A DNA stretch of 64,000 bases, from contig JAFYNJ010000029.1 in assembly GCA_017549805.1 (NCBI GenBank), forward strand, positions 1-64,000, given 5' to 3'. The translations under genes were made by a program, and so were the position numbers. How positions within the stretch are numbered: the stretch's first letter is position 1; each line of letters begins with the position of its first letter. The DNA comes from Bacteroidales bacterium (GTDB lineage: Bacteria; Bacteroidota; Bacteroidia; Bacteroidales; F082). Below are positions 1-9,705 of this stretch, piece after piece. A model generated the notes under the pieces. The model was given only the letters and a program-made list of their open reading frames with translations. It had not been told where the DNA came from and did no database searches.

Positions 1-81
1 GAGCGGGAAAAACGATTGCAACGGTTATTCAATACTGATGACAAGATTTCGGTGGTACTTCATGGTTTTTTGATAGGTTGA
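1..81 (+). CDS. possible 3' end of an unidentified gene (cut by window start)
   Basis: Frame 1 is open from the first base to a TGA at 79-81 and would encode a 26-residue tail rich in charged and hydrophobic residues (ends HGFLIG). It is too short to assign to a family, and the frame could be open by chance. The next promoter begins about 50 bp downstream, consistent with a gene ending here. Confidence 0.3.
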   Translation, partial: EREKRLQRLFNTDDKISVVLHGFLIG

Positions 82-130
82 TTATCAAGTGGTTGAATAA
101 AAAAACCAAAAAAACCAAATTTCATTTTTC

Positions 131-161
131 TTGACATGGTTTTGTGACCGACATACTTTTG
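131..161 (+). promoter_or_regulatory. Bacteroidetes-type promoter
   Basis: A TTG at 131-133 lies 20 bp upstream of TACTTTTG at 154-161, matching the known -33/-7 pattern (TTG, then TAnnTTTG). The start codon at 190 follows about 28 bp later. Confidence 0.6.
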
Positions 162-189
162 CTATACTAACTTAAATAAGCAAAAGCCT

Positions 190-504
190 ATGCCCAAACC
201 AAGTTCAAACAGCAATACCATCAAGATTCCCATCAACAATCAAAATGTAGGCACCGAATATGTTTTGAAATGGTACAATTCAGAAACAGGATTGGAATTT
301 AATTCAGGAGGGAATCAACACACACCATTACAAAACGGAATAGCAACCGTACAACTACACAACGACGGATTAAAATATCTCAGCATTGAATTCCCGTCAT
401 GGGTTAGGGACCTACAAACACAAACCATCCACAATACCTTTGGTGACGCTGTTTTTTCATTGAACAAACGGGAAAACAGCAAAAAAACCAACAATGAAGA
501 ATAG
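190..504 (+). CDS. hypothetical protein, 104 aa
   Basis: This is a short protein without signal peptide or membrane segment. Its middle (KWYNSETGLEF, then SIEFPSW) looks like beta-sandwich sequence of the sort found at the ends of Bacteroidetes surface proteins, but I do not recognise the family. The ATG at 190 is the first start after an in-frame stop at 145-147 and sits just downstream of a good promoter. The C-terminal 30 residues are rich in Asn, Lys and Glu and overlap the upstream region of the next gene. It could be a remnant of a longer surface protein. Confidence 0.5.
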   Translation: MPKPSSNSNTIKIPINNQNVGTEYVLKWYNSETGLEFNSGGNQHTPLQNGIATVQLHNDGLKYLSIEFPSWVRDLQTQTIHNTFGDAVFSLNKRENSKKTNNEE

Positions 505-510
505 AAACAC

Positions 511-518
511 TATCTTTG
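511..518 (+). promoter_or_regulatory. -7 box TATCTTTG
   Basis: The box TATCTTTG lies 23 bp before the ATG at 542. Because it falls inside the longer frame that opens at 494, it argues that translation of the next gene starts at 542. Confidence 0.55.
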
Positions 519-541
519 CAAAAACCATAAAAACAACAGCC

Positions 542-2062
542 ATGAAAAACAGTATTACCAGAACCATTGTCACTTCTCTCTTGCTGCTGTTTGTGGCAGG
601 AACAGCGAAGGCGCAAGATTATCTCCCCGTAATCAAAGATAATGCCGAATGGCATGTTCTGTGGTATAATTTATCACAAGCTCCGTTCGACCACATTACC
701 GAAAGTCTCCAACTTGAGGGAGACACTTTGGTGGATGACACGCATTACAAAAAAGTCATGCGGAAAATATCTTCAGAGACGCTGTATTGGTATGGCAGCA
801 CAGAGGAATACTCGCTTTATGGGCTGATTAGGGAAGAACCCGAAGGCAAGGTGTTTTACCAACCCATCGACCAAGATACAACATATCTTCTCTATGACTT
901 CGGCATGAATGTCAACGACACGGCAGTGATGCGTTGGTGTCAGTTGCCAAATCCAATTGCGAATGTTACCATACGCATCGACTCCATTACCACCAAATAC
1001 ATTGCCGGAATGGACAGGAGGGTCTATTATGTAAGTTCCAAAAGCACCCATGACCCACTCCAAGAATGGCGTTGGCGAAACACTTGGATTGAGGGAATTG
1101 GAGCAGCAGAAGGTCTCCTGTATAGCTGCTTCCCAACTGGATCGGGAGGAGGTCCCCGTTTCGAACTTCTCTGCTATCATGAAGAGGGTGAACTGCTTTA
1201 TATGGATCCGGAATACGATACCTGTGTGGTTGATAACACAACTGTTGAATTTGCTCCAGTAGGAGCTGAATGGCACTATGAACGGCTGTACAATGAAGGT
1301 GGAAATCCCACGGGCGTTACTTACGACAGGTTTCGCTCGCTCAGGACAGTGGAAATCAATGGCTGGGAATGCAAGGAGATAGAGTTTTTCCAGAACCTTG
1401 ACTGCAACGGCGAAGTCAACCCCCACACGGAATACCGCTACATCACCCAGGAAGGGAAACAGGTGTTCGAGGTGGAAAACGGAGAGCGATATCTGCTCTA
1501 TGACTTTGGGAAAAAGCCAGGAGAATGGTGGTATGCCCCGAAATACGAAGACACCATTTATGTTCAGCAGGTGTCTTACGCTTTTTTTGCGGATGGAAGT
1601 TGTAGATATGTTTTTATAACGGCCCCAACAAACCATGATAATTTGTATTTCAACAACATCATCAATGGAATCGGCATGGATTATTCTGTATTTCCATTTG
1701 AAACCCAAGGTCAGCCTTCGTGTACGAACGGCCCCATTCGCTGTTACACTGAAAATGGCATTCCGTTGATTATATCAAACGTTGACTGCGACTACGAGGT
1801 GTTGACCGTCGATGATAACACAGAATCCGCATTGGCGACTGTAACAACAATGGCCGATGGCTTGTTGCACGTCGAGTTTTCGGAGACTTTGATGGGGAAA
1901 AAACAAATCCATATCATTGATATCACAGGGAAAATGATACATGCAATAGACACGCATGAAGACTTTTGCGACATCTGTCTTGTCGACAAACCCAAAGGAA
2001 TTTATATCACCCAGATAATAACAGATTCACGAATCGCTCAAATAAAATTTGTTCTAAGATGA
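542..2062 (+). CDS. T9SS-exported surface protein with two internal repeats
   Basis: The 506-residue protein has a signal peptide (MKNSITRTIVTSLLLLFVAG, then TAKAQ). Two diverged copies of a module of about 190 residues follow, at about 27-225 and 240-420. Each runs from an EWH motif through YLLYDFG to a Cys-rich end with a CYHEEGELL or CYTENGIPL motif. The last 75 residues form a T9SS sorting domain (KKQIHIIDITGKMI, then PKGIYI), so it is probably secreted across the outer membrane. The frame extends upstream to 494, but the promoter box and signal peptide favour 542. Its stop overlaps the next start (ATGA). The function is unknown. Confidence 0.8.
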   Translation: MKNSITRTIVTSLLLLFVAGTAKAQDYLPVIKDNAEWHVLWYNLSQAPFDHITESLQLEGDTLVDDTHYKKVMRKISSETLYWYGSTEEYSLYGLIREEPEGKVFYQPIDQDTTYLLYDFGMNVNDTAVMRWCQLPNPIANVTIRIDSITTKYIAGMDRRVYYVSSKSTHDPLQEWRWRNTWIEGIGAAEGLLYSCFPTGSGGGPRFELLCYHEEGELLYMDPEYDTCVVDNTTVEFAPVGAEWHYERLYNEGGNPTGVTYDRFRSLRTVEINGWECKEIEFFQNLDCNGEVNPHTEYRYITQEGKQVFEVENGERYLLYDFGKKPGEWWYAPKYEDTIYVQQVSYAFFADGSCRYVFITAPTNHDNLYFNNIINGIGMDYSVFPFETQGQPSCTNGPIRCYTENGIPLIISNVDCDYEVLTVDDNTESALATVTTMADGLLHVEFSETLMGKKQIHIIDITGKMIHAIDTHEDFCDICLVDKPKGIYITQIITDSRIAQIKFVLR

Positions 2063-5000
2063 AAACTGTTAAATATGTCTTACTGGCCGTTGTGTTTTTC
2101 ATTTCCCAATTCAATTATGGCCAAAACAACCTTTTTTCGATAAACCACTCCGACCCAAACCAAAAAATCACTGAGATTGAAATAGATAGTTCTTTCTATT
2201 CTTCCGAATTGGTCTGTTTAATTACAAACGGTCCCATCTCCAGTCTATCTGTAACAGCGGATGTAAAACTATATAACTATGAAAGCTATGTCAGAATACT
2301 GCTATCTGATTTGGAATACGAACAAGATTATCTGGTTTATGAGGCCTTTTATCCATTGAACGATCTTGACACCCAGTATTACGTTGAGGATTATGCCTAC
2401 GAATCGAAAATGCTATACAATCTGTCGAATGTCATTGTAAGAGTTGAAATTCACAATGGCGAATGTTATTTCAGCAGGGTGTGCTATTCCAACAATCCGT
2501 ATGAATGGGACAAGGATCAATTCGACAAAGATAAAAGACAATTGAAAAGCACACAGGATTCGATGATACTTTCAGCGTTAAACCAACGGATAAAAGAGAA
2601 GAATTATCTTTGGGTTGCGGGATCCACTTCGGTATCGGAATTATATTATGACCAACGCAAGGACATGCTGCCGAAGAACACAGAGAATGAGATACCCAAT
2701 TTGCAAGGGTTAGAGTATTACAAAGGAGGTGTTTTCGAAGTTCTCTCGGACTCCGTTCAAAACAGAGCGACTTACACATCAAATTACGTGGATGAATTTG
2801 ATTGGAGAAAAAGACATGGCGAAAACTGGTTGACACCTTCTAAAACTCAAAGTTGCAATCATTGTTGGGTATATTGCCCAGTGAGTGTAGCCGAATCATC
2901 GGTCAATCTTTATTTCAACCAACATATTGATTATGATTTGTCAGAACAGCATGTTGCCTCATGCAGTGGTGGAAACGATGGAAATTGCGCAGGAGGTCGT
3001 ATTAATTCCTCAGTTATTTACATAGCGAATCATGGGGTTGTCACTGAGAATTGTTTCCCTTACGAGGGACACGATACTCCTATTACTCCTTGTGATAATG
3101 TTTGCAGCAATCCATCAGAAATAATATCCTTCAATAGTTATAGCACAGTGCAAAATATTGTTGACAGCATAAAAAAAGCAGTAATTGTAAGTGGTCCTAT
3201 TTGTGGTGGAATAGAAAGCCTTTGGCATTTTATGCCTATCGTTGGTTTTAAAACATTGAAGGTTGGGGATACGCTTTTTTACAATCAGCTTTATGATGGT
3301 TATGAAATAATCCAACCAAATGACACTAGAATAGGACAGACGTGTTGGCTATTTAAGAATAGCAAAGGTACTGGTTGGGGCCATAACGGTTGCGCTTATT
3401 TTCTGCCAGAATTAAGCGATTTGTATGGTCTATACAAACTTGTTACTCCTGAAAGCTTGGTTTTCGATGACAGCGACATCGTCTGTGAGGATAAAGACGG
3501 CGACGGTTACTACAATTGGGGAATAGGGCCCAAGCCGGCGACTTGTCCAGACTGTCCAAACGAACCTGACTGTGACGATTCCGATCCCACCTTGGGACCT
3601 TATGACGTTCAATATGGTTGTACATCTTTTTGTGAAAGTGGTTTTGTAAACACTCCACTATACATCAATGGATCAACAACATGGAATACGCCAAAGCAAA
3701 TAAACAGAAACATAGAAATACTAAATGGTGCAACACTTAACATTTGTAACACTACGATTTGGGAACTATCGTCCGATTGTTCAATCATTATTCATCCCGG
3801 AGGAAGACTGATTCTTGATGGTGCCACCATTACTAATCCTTGTGGAATATTGTGGAAAGGCATCGAGGTCTGGGGCAACAGCTCCACAAACCAGCAACCC
3901 TCACATGGTGGTTATGGGCAAGGTTATCTCGAACTGAAAAACGGGGCTACTATTGAAAACGCCGTCTGCGCCGTCGAATTGTGGCATCCCGGCGTATCAG
4001 GCACTACTGGAGGCATCATCCATGCCGACAGTGCATTCTTCCTTAACAATGCCAAAGCCGTTCATGCTCTTAATTATTCTTGGCTCAACCCAGGAAGTGG
4101 TTCAGAGGTTTCTTACGCAGCATCGTTCCGTAATTGCACTTTTGCCATTGACAAAGACTATTTGGGGACAGACACCGTGTATACCCAAATCGACCTTGAC
4201 CATGTTTACGGTGTTGTTTTTCAAGGATGCACCTTCTCCATCGACCACGAGGCAATGTACGTCTCACCTTGGAACAGCGGTATCTCGGCATACGACGCGG
4301 GTTTTATCGTAAACGCCTCTTGTAGTTACAATGGCGGCGACCAGCAAATCAACGCCTGTCCTGACGACTATTTAGTGTCTTCCAGTTTCACGGGATTCTA
4401 TGATGCGGTACGTTCAATCAGCGATGGTAGCAGTGCCCGATCGTTTAGCATCCGTAATTCGATATTCTCAGACAATGAAAGAGGAATCTATGCCCTCAAT
4501 ACGGGCTACGCCACCATTCTCGACAATGAATTCCAAGTTGGCACAACAGCGGATTGTTCCTTCGGCATCTATATTGAATCCGTTCCAGGATTCTGTATCG
4601 AGGAAAACACATTTGCTCCCATTGGAACTGGAACTGGCGACACCTACGGTATTGGTGTATTCAACTGTTCAGCAGACAACGATGTTTATCTTAATTCATA
4701 CGACGGTCTGACTTGTGGCAATGTTGCTGTTGGTATTAATACCGCTCAAAGTGGACATCCGGTGGACTTCTCCACCACGGGTCTCACCTATACCTGTAAC
4801 CAAAACAAGGATAACGACATCGACTTCTGCGTGCTCAAAAATGGCGAAATTGGTGGCATAAAGACCTTGCAAGGCTCGGCGAACTCCCCTGCGGGCAACA
4901 CCTTCGACGGCAGCCTGTACCATTTCTACAACGGTGGTGACCTAACACTCTCCTACTATTATTACTCCTCGAATCTTGATCAAACTCCCGATGCTTCGCT

Positions 5001-5955
5001 TCTGAGCGGCGTCAACCGAATTGCCACCCGAACACCCAATCTTTGCGCCACACATTACGGATCCATCATCAAATCAAGTGAGGAAAAGGCGCAACTGATA
5101 AACGACTATCAGTCCGCCACTGAGACTATAGACCAACTTGTGAAGCTTTACAATAAACTACTTGAACAGGGTAGCACCGCAGCACAACTCAACGACCTTG
5201 CTGCCCAAATTACCCAATGTGTCCACAATCGTAGTTTCGCCGCTGGCGACATCGTGCGTAGCAACCTCAATGAATCAGAGGCAGACCCCGAGGAGCTACG
5301 CACATGGCTCGGCAACGCCGGTGACATAGCCTCCCATCGCATGGCCATCGCCTCTTATGCACAGGAGGGAGACTTCGACAGTGCCTTGGCTTTGGCATAC
5401 CTCCTTCCCGGACTCTACGGGCTCAAAGGTGAGGATTTGGAGGATCATTCGGACTACCTCCGGCTACTCATGCTTTACATGGTGCTTTACGATACAGGTC
5501 GCACGGCAGCACAAATGACTGAGGAAGAGATTGCGCTTGTAACCCATATTGCAACTTGCGGCAGAGGGGCTTCAAAGTCTATGGCAAGGGGTCTTCTTGA
5601 CGGTACTTTATATAACCGATCCTTCGAATTCGACTGTCCTACGCTCCCCACAGGACAAGGCGGAAACAAAGGTTCTTACAACAACGTGGAATCTGAGTCT
5701 TTTGGCTATTGTATCTCAGCAACCCCCAACCCCACTCGCACACAGCTTAACGTCTCATACGTCCTCCCCGACATGTCAACACAAGCATCGCTACAAATTG
5801 CCAATGCTCTTGGGGTGAACATGATGACGGTTAAACTGGAAGGTAGTGTTGGTAAGAAAACCATAGACATCAGCGACCTAAATCCTGGTATCTATTACCT
5901 CACCATCACCGACGATAACGGCAATACTTATTCCGAAAAGGTGGTCAAACAATGA
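2059..5955 (+). CDS. papain-like (C1A) cysteine protease fused to a beta-helix, T9SS cargo
   Basis: The 1298-residue protein has a signal peptide ending at NYGQ. Residues about 245-460 form a papain-type domain with Cys269 in SCNHCW, His390 in WHFMPIVGF and Asn434 in KNSKGTGWG, so the catalytic triad is present. The Trp that normally follows the Asn-Ser is Lys here. An Asp-rich calcium-binding-like stretch (DKDGDGYYNWG, then CDDSDP) follows at about 477-515. A long Asn/Gly-rich region typical of right-handed beta-helices spans about 530-1000, then a helical region, and the last 80 residues are a T9SS sorting domain ending SEKVVKQ. Likely a cell-surface or secreted protease. The ATG at 2059 overlaps the previous stop; the frame is open further upstream, but 2059 begins the signal peptide. 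Confidence 0.85.
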   Translation: MKTVKYVLLAVVFFISQFNYGQNNLFSINHSDPNQKITEIEIDSSFYSSELVCLITNGPISSLSVTADVKLYNYESYVRILLSDLEYEQDYLVYEAFYPLNDLDTQYYVEDYAYESKMLYNLSNVIVRVEIHNGECYFSRVCYSNNPYEWDKDQFDKDKRQLKSTQDSMILSALNQRIKEKNYLWVAGSTSVSELYYDQRKDMLPKNTENEIPNLQGLEYYKGGVFEVLSDSVQNRATYTSNYVDEFDWRKRHGENWLTPSKTQSCNHCWVYCPVSVAESSVNLYFNQHIDYDLSEQHVASCSGGNDGNCAGGRINSSVIYIANHGVVTENCFPYEGHDTPITPCDNVCSNPSEIISFNSYSTVQNIVDSIKKAVIVSGPICGGIESLWHFMPIVGFKTLKVGDTLFYNQLYDGYEIIQPNDTRIGQTCWLFKNSKGTGWGHNGCAYFLPELSDLYGLYKLVTPESLVFDDSDIVCEDKDGDGYYNWGIGPKPATCPDCPNEPDCDDSDPTLGPYDVQYGCTSFCESGFVNTPLYINGSTTWNTPKQINRNIEILNGATLNICNTTIWELSSDCSIIIHPGGRLILDGATITNPCGILWKGIEVWGNSSTNQQPSHGGYGQGYLELKNGATIENAVCAVELWHPGVSGTTGGIIHADSAFFLNNAKAVHALNYSWLNPGSGSEVSYAASFRNCTFAIDKDYLGTDTVYTQIDLDHVYGVVFQGCTFSIDHEAMYVSPWNSGISAYDAGFIVNASCSYNGGDQQINACPDDYLVSSSFTGFYDAVRSISDGSSARSFSIRNSIFSDNERGIYALNTGYATILDNEFQVGTTADCSFGIYIESVPGFCIEENTFAPIGTGTGDTYGIGVFNCSADNDVYLNSYDGLTCGNVAVGINTAQSGHPVDFSTTGLTYTCNQNKDNDIDFCVLKNGEIGGIKTLQGSANSPAGNTFDGSLYHFYNGGDLTLSYYYYSSNLDQTPDASLLSGVNRIATRTPNLCATHYGSIIKSSEEKAQLINDYQSATETIDQLVKLYNKLLEQGSTAAQLNDLAAQITQCVHNRSFAAGDIVRSNLNESEADPEELRTWLGNAGDIASHRMAIASYAQEGDFDSALALAYLLPGLYGLKGEDLEDHSDYLRLLMLYMVLYDTGRTAAQMTEEEIALVTHIATCGRGASKSMARGLLDGTLYNRSFEFDCPTLPTGQGGNKGSYNNVESESFGYCISATPNPTRTQLNVSYVLPDMSTQASLQIANALGVNMMTVKLEGSVGKKTIDISDLNPGIYYLTITDDNGNTYSEKVVKQ
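5929..5953 (+). repeat. 25-bp direct repeat, copy 1 (end of the protease gene)
   Basis: The 25 bp encoding the final YSEKVVKQ residues are repeated exactly at 10569-10593. The copies are 4640 bp apart. Confidence 0.9.
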
Positions 5956-5987
5956 AACACATTAATCTATAAAAACTCCCTAAAACC

Positions 5988-6986
5988 ATGAAAAGAAACA
6001 TTTTCCTTGCGGCAATTATTCTAGTTGCCACCACCCTTATCGCGGTCGTTTCCTGCAAAAAGGAAGACGGTATTAAATATTCGAATACACCAAGCAGCGA
6101 CCGGCTCTCCTATCAACCACCCAAGGTGAATGATATGCTAAGCTATATTAAGGACTTCAAGCAAAAAATCCAAACCCGTGGCAATGACGAGACCATGACC
6201 CTTGACGAGGCTGCTTGGCATCTTTCCAGCCTGGCTAACTACGACTTTGGCAACGTCAGGAATGATGCGTCGGACTTACGCTACGACACCCTGTACAGCC
6301 ATGTTGCCGTGACCAACGGTACCGTTAGTCTGGCAGACCTGAACGCCGCATATAACAACATCGCCAGCATGGTAGAATCGTTTTACCAGAATCTTTCCAT
6401 TGAAAACGCTGCCCCTCGTTTCATCAACATCGGAATCGAAGAGAACGGCACCGCCACCATTGCCTTGATAACCTCATACGGCGACTGGTGGATCTATGCC
6501 TATTATTTCCCTAACATCTATGACGAGGACTCCGTACTTAACGTTCTTGGAATCAACTACGACACCTGCTTTTCGCTAGAGGATGATTTCCCTGATGAAT
6601 TAAAGCGAGTGCTTAACCTACAGACATTATTGATCACGGCCTACGGACAGGAACCAATTTCCTCTGGCAGAGTGTTTTATTCGCCGACTAGAATCGACAC
6701 CTTGGCTTATACCACCTTCATCGATCCCAATGGATCCCCTTATCTACATGACTATATGATCTTGTATTTTATCCAACATGACTCTGAAGTGTGCTATGAT
6801 GAGTTTGCCTATTGCTTTGACAGGTATGCCTATGCGGCCATGCAGAGCCTGGGCAGCAACGAGGTAGTCATCAACTGGATCGAATTGCCCATCAAGCACT
6901 ATTATACCCCCATCGGTCATACCTATCAGTGTCCAAAAATCCAGTACGGAATACCAATTATCGATCATGATGATCCATTGAACTAA
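5988..6986 (+). CDS. lipoprotein of unknown function, 332 aa
   Basis: The protein has a lipoprotein signal with lipobox AVVSC (Cys23). The mature part has a helical N-terminal region (about 45-85, SYIKDFKQKI and EAAWHLSSLANYDFG) and then a mixed region with ENGTATIALITSYGDWWIYAYYF. I recall similar lipoproteins beside T9SS cargo in Bacteroidales, but no function is known to me. It begins 32 bp after the protease gene, with no clear promoter between, so it may be co-transcribed. A new promoter follows it. It lies within the block flanked by the 25-bp repeats. Confidence 0.75.
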   Translation: MKRNIFLAAIILVATTLIAVVSCKKEDGIKYSNTPSSDRLSYQPPKVNDMLSYIKDFKQKIQTRGNDETMTLDEAAWHLSSLANYDFGNVRNDASDLRYDTLYSHVAVTNGTVSLADLNAAYNNIASMVESFYQNLSIENAAPRFINIGIEENGTATIALITSYGDWWIYAYYFPNIYDEDSVLNVLGINYDTCFSLEDDFPDELKRVLNLQTLLITAYGQEPISSGRVFYSPTRIDTLAYTTFIDPNGSPYLHDYMILYFIQHDSEVCYDEFAYCFDRYAYAAMQSLGSNEVVINWIELPIKHYYTPIGHTYQCPKIQYGIPIIDHDDPLN

Positions 6987-7016
6987 TTGAAACTAATTAT
7001 ATTTTCGTTATCTTTG
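6987..7016 (+). promoter_or_regulatory. Bacteroidetes-type promoter
   Basis: TTG at 6987-6989 and TATCTTTG at 7009-7016 are separated by 19 bp, close to the ideal spacing. The box ends 21 bp before the ATG at 7038. Confidence 0.75.
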
Positions 7017-7037
7017 CATCATCTTTAACTCATTAAG

Positions 7038-9044
7038 ATGAACCTCGAAAGAATAGCGCTGTTTATTGGATGCCTGGTACTTTCTCTAAGCTTGTTCGGG
7101 CAGAGCGACTGCATTGACCTGAGGGATTTGAACGCTCCGTATATTCATTGTACTTGGGGTACGTTTGAAGACCCTTACCAGAACCAAGGTGTCTGTCAAG
7201 GCCATCATACGGTGATCACCGATCCTCTGGCAACAGACCCCAGAACCCGGGAACAGCTTCATATGATTCCATTTGACGAGACCTATTCCATCTCTCTTGG
7301 GGATTGGGCAGGTTCATCGGCAGAGAGCATTTCTGTGGACATTGATATAGACACCAATCGGTTCGATCTGCTTATTCTCAAGTATGCGGCGGTTTTGGAG
7401 GATCCAGGCCATTTTCCTGAGGAACAACCTAAGTTCACATTCGAGATTCTGGACATGCAAAACCAACTTGTCGATACCAATTGTCTTTCTGCAGTTTTTA
7501 TTTCTAGTCCACAACTGGGCTGGAACAATAATTATCCCGTATATTGGAAAGACTGGACCCATGTGGGAATGGATCTCACCGATTTCCACGGACAGACCAT
7601 TAGGGTTCGGCTTACCACTTACGATTGTGCTAGAAGTGTGCATTTTGGACACGCCTACTTTCTTCTCACTTGCGGTGATAAGTCCGTTGAAAACATCAGC
7701 TGCGGTAGTTTGAGTCTGTACAAGTTCCGCGCCCCCGACGGGTTCAACTACCGATGGTATCGGCTGGATGACCCGGGGCAAACCCTCTCCACCGACCGCA
7801 CCGTCGTCGTACCCTATAACACCACCGGAGTGCTCCGCTGCCACTGCTCCTTCATCGACAACAACGACTGCTCCTTCGAGATAGCGGTCAACTTGGACAC
7901 CATCTCCATTGAGAACCACTATCCTATCGCAGGCTTTTCCATAGAGGAAACGTCCTGCACTCGTGTGATACACTTCATTGACGAGAGTTTCGTTTCCCTC
8001 GACGGAATCAACCCCGATGGGACAGGGAACCATTGCGAGAACATCCTTTGGAATTTCGGCGACGGGCACACTTCCACAGTCCCTTGCCCGACACACGAAT
8101 ACAGGACCTCGGGCGACTTCACCGTCACCATGATAGCCGGGCTCGATAACTGCTCCGACACTACATACCAGATTGTCCATATCCCCGAAGGCACCAGGAT
8201 TGACACCCTTGTCTGCGATGCCTTCGTCTGGAACGGCACTACCCTCACCGATAGCGGCGTTTACTCACATACCTATGACACCGAGGGAGACTGCGACAGC
8301 CTGGTGGAGGTCCACCTCACCGTCGTCAACAGTGACGTTTTCCTAAGGGACACCACCGCCTGCGACCTGTTTGTCTGGAACGACAGCCTCTACCTCCTGC
8401 CAGGCTCCTACACCCAGAGCTTCCCCAGTGCCCATGGGTGCGACAGCACCGTCACACTCAACCTCGACTTGAACTACACACCGTTCTTCGACATCCACGG
8501 GGCTCACTATGTCGTCGGCGGCTCTGAGTGGGGCTTCACGGAGTACACCTACCAGCTCATTCTCGGCCACCAACTGTGCCAGGTTGATTCGGTCACCTGC
8601 AGCGTGGACAACCCCAACATGTCCGTGCTGCCCTCTGCCGACGGCACGGGGGTCCAACTCCGCGTATTCACCCTGCTCACACCCACCGACTCCGTTGCGC
8701 TGCACGTCACCGTCCACAATCGCTGCGGGACGGAGGAAAGGACTTTCTGGATCCACACCACCGGTTACGGCACCGGCGAGCATCCCGACGGGCAACATGC
8801 CCTTTCGGTCTTCCCCAACCCCAATGCGGGCATCCTCAGCCTCCTGCTGGCGGGCTTCCAGGGAGCCGTGGCCGTGGAAGTCTTCAACACCTCCGGCCTG
8901 AAGGTCTTAGAGCTGGCGACGGAAGTCGCCCAGGACGAGGCCCTGCTGACGGTGGACTGTTCTCGCCTTCCCGACGGCGTTTACACCCTACGCGTCCGCG
9001 ACGATGCCGCCGTCATAACAAGAAAAACCGTTATCAGGAGATGA
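7038..9044 (+). CDS. PKD-domain T9SS-exported surface protein
   Basis: The 668-residue protein has a signal peptide ending at LFGQ. The N-terminal 230 residues look like a lectin-like or MAM-like beta-sandwich. A PKD domain lies at about 292-384 (WNFGDGHTS, then HEYRTSGDFTVTM). Two tandem repeats follow at about 389-481, each with CDxFVWN, SGxYSxxY or GSYTxxF, and a GDCDSL or GCDST motif. A T9SS sorting domain takes up residues about 584-668 (SVFPNPNAG, then LPDGVYTL). It is probably an adhesive or structural surface protein. From about 7.7 kb the DNA is visibly more GC-rich than upstream. The stop overlaps the next start (ATGA). Confidence 0.8.
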   Translation: MNLERIALFIGCLVLSLSLFGQSDCIDLRDLNAPYIHCTWGTFEDPYQNQGVCQGHHTVITDPLATDPRTREQLHMIPFDETYSISLGDWAGSSAESISVDIDIDTNRFDLLILKYAAVLEDPGHFPEEQPKFTFEILDMQNQLVDTNCLSAVFISSPQLGWNNNYPVYWKDWTHVGMDLTDFHGQTIRVRLTTYDCARSVHFGHAYFLLTCGDKSVENISCGSLSLYKFRAPDGFNYRWYRLDDPGQTLSTDRTVVVPYNTTGVLRCHCSFIDNNDCSFEIAVNLDTISIENHYPIAGFSIEETSCTRVIHFIDESFVSLDGINPDGTGNHCENILWNFGDGHTSTVPCPTHEYRTSGDFTVTMIAGLDNCSDTTYQIVHIPEGTRIDTLVCDAFVWNGTTLTDSGVYSHTYDTEGDCDSLVEVHLTVVNSDVFLRDTTACDLFVWNDSLYLLPGSYTQSFPSAHGCDSTVTLNLDLNYTPFFDIHGAHYVVGGSEWGFTEYTYQLILGHQLCQVDSVTCSVDNPNMSVLPSADGTGVQLRVFTLLTPTDSVALHVTVHNRCGTEERTFWIHTTGYGTGEHPDGQHALSVFPNPNAGILSLLLAGFQGAVAVEVFNTSGLKVLELATEVAQDEALLTVDCSRLPDGVYTLRVRDDAAVITRKTVIRR

Positions 9045-9688
9045 AACCGAATGGAAAGACACGCATCGTCCTTGCTGCCTCCCTCCTCGTCCTGCTTGCC
9101 TCGTGCCTGAAAGAAGGGAACGGGACCATATTGGTCCATGACCCCCAGGCCGTCCCCTTCATCACTGACGCCAACAGGTGGCCGCAGGATCTGTTGACGC
9201 TATTCGGCGAGGACCATGTCAACTTCGGCGACACTCCCCCAACAATTGACTTTGCCTTCAAAGTGAGCAGGCAGCAGTATGTCGCTACCAACCTGGACTC
9301 CAACGTCTCACCAGCCATCGGCAGCTTCTCCCCTGTGACACATCTCCACGACTTCCACGACCAGTACCTCCGGATTTGCCAGTACATCCACCAGACTACG
9401 GCGGGTATGGGCAACACGATCACCACCCAGGTCGATACGGTGTACCTCTCGGGACATGACAGCCTCTTTACCGCCTATTTTATCGAGAGGTTCCCGACTG
9501 CTGGCTCGCCCGTTCACGCGGTGATACTGTCGGGGACGCTCCTTGGCACGAACGCCGTGGCTGATTACCGCTACGGCTACGAGATCCTACGCTATGAGGA
9601 TGAAGACATTCCGTACAACGCGTATCCGCCCAACAGCATCTTCATCTTCCAAAGCCCCGACACCATCGCCATCACACCCAATCCATGA
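9041..9688 (+). CDS. lipoprotein of unknown function, 215 aa
   Basis: The signal sequence has a lipobox LLASC (Cys22). The mature protein has no motif I can name. It starts inside the stop of the PKD protein and ends at the start region of the porin gene, so these three genes are probably translated as a coupled operon from the promoter at 6987-7016. Confidence 0.75.
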   Translation: MKPNGKTRIVLAASLLVLLASCLKEGNGTILVHDPQAVPFITDANRWPQDLLTLFGEDHVNFGDTPPTIDFAFKVSRQQYVATNLDSNVSPAIGSFSPVTHLHDFHDQYLRICQYIHQTTAGMGNTITTQVDTVYLSGHDSLFTAYFIERFPTAGSPVHAVILSGTLLGTNAVADYRYGYEILRYEDEDIPYNAYPPNSIFIFQSPDTIAITPNP

Positions 9689-9705
9689 ATCCGAGTCATG
9701 CTGAT

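Noticed and set aside
3-38. Frame 3 at the window start reads AGKTIATVIQY, resembling the end of a Walker A motif
   Set aside because: It stops after 12 residues and too little sequence remains to call an ATPase.
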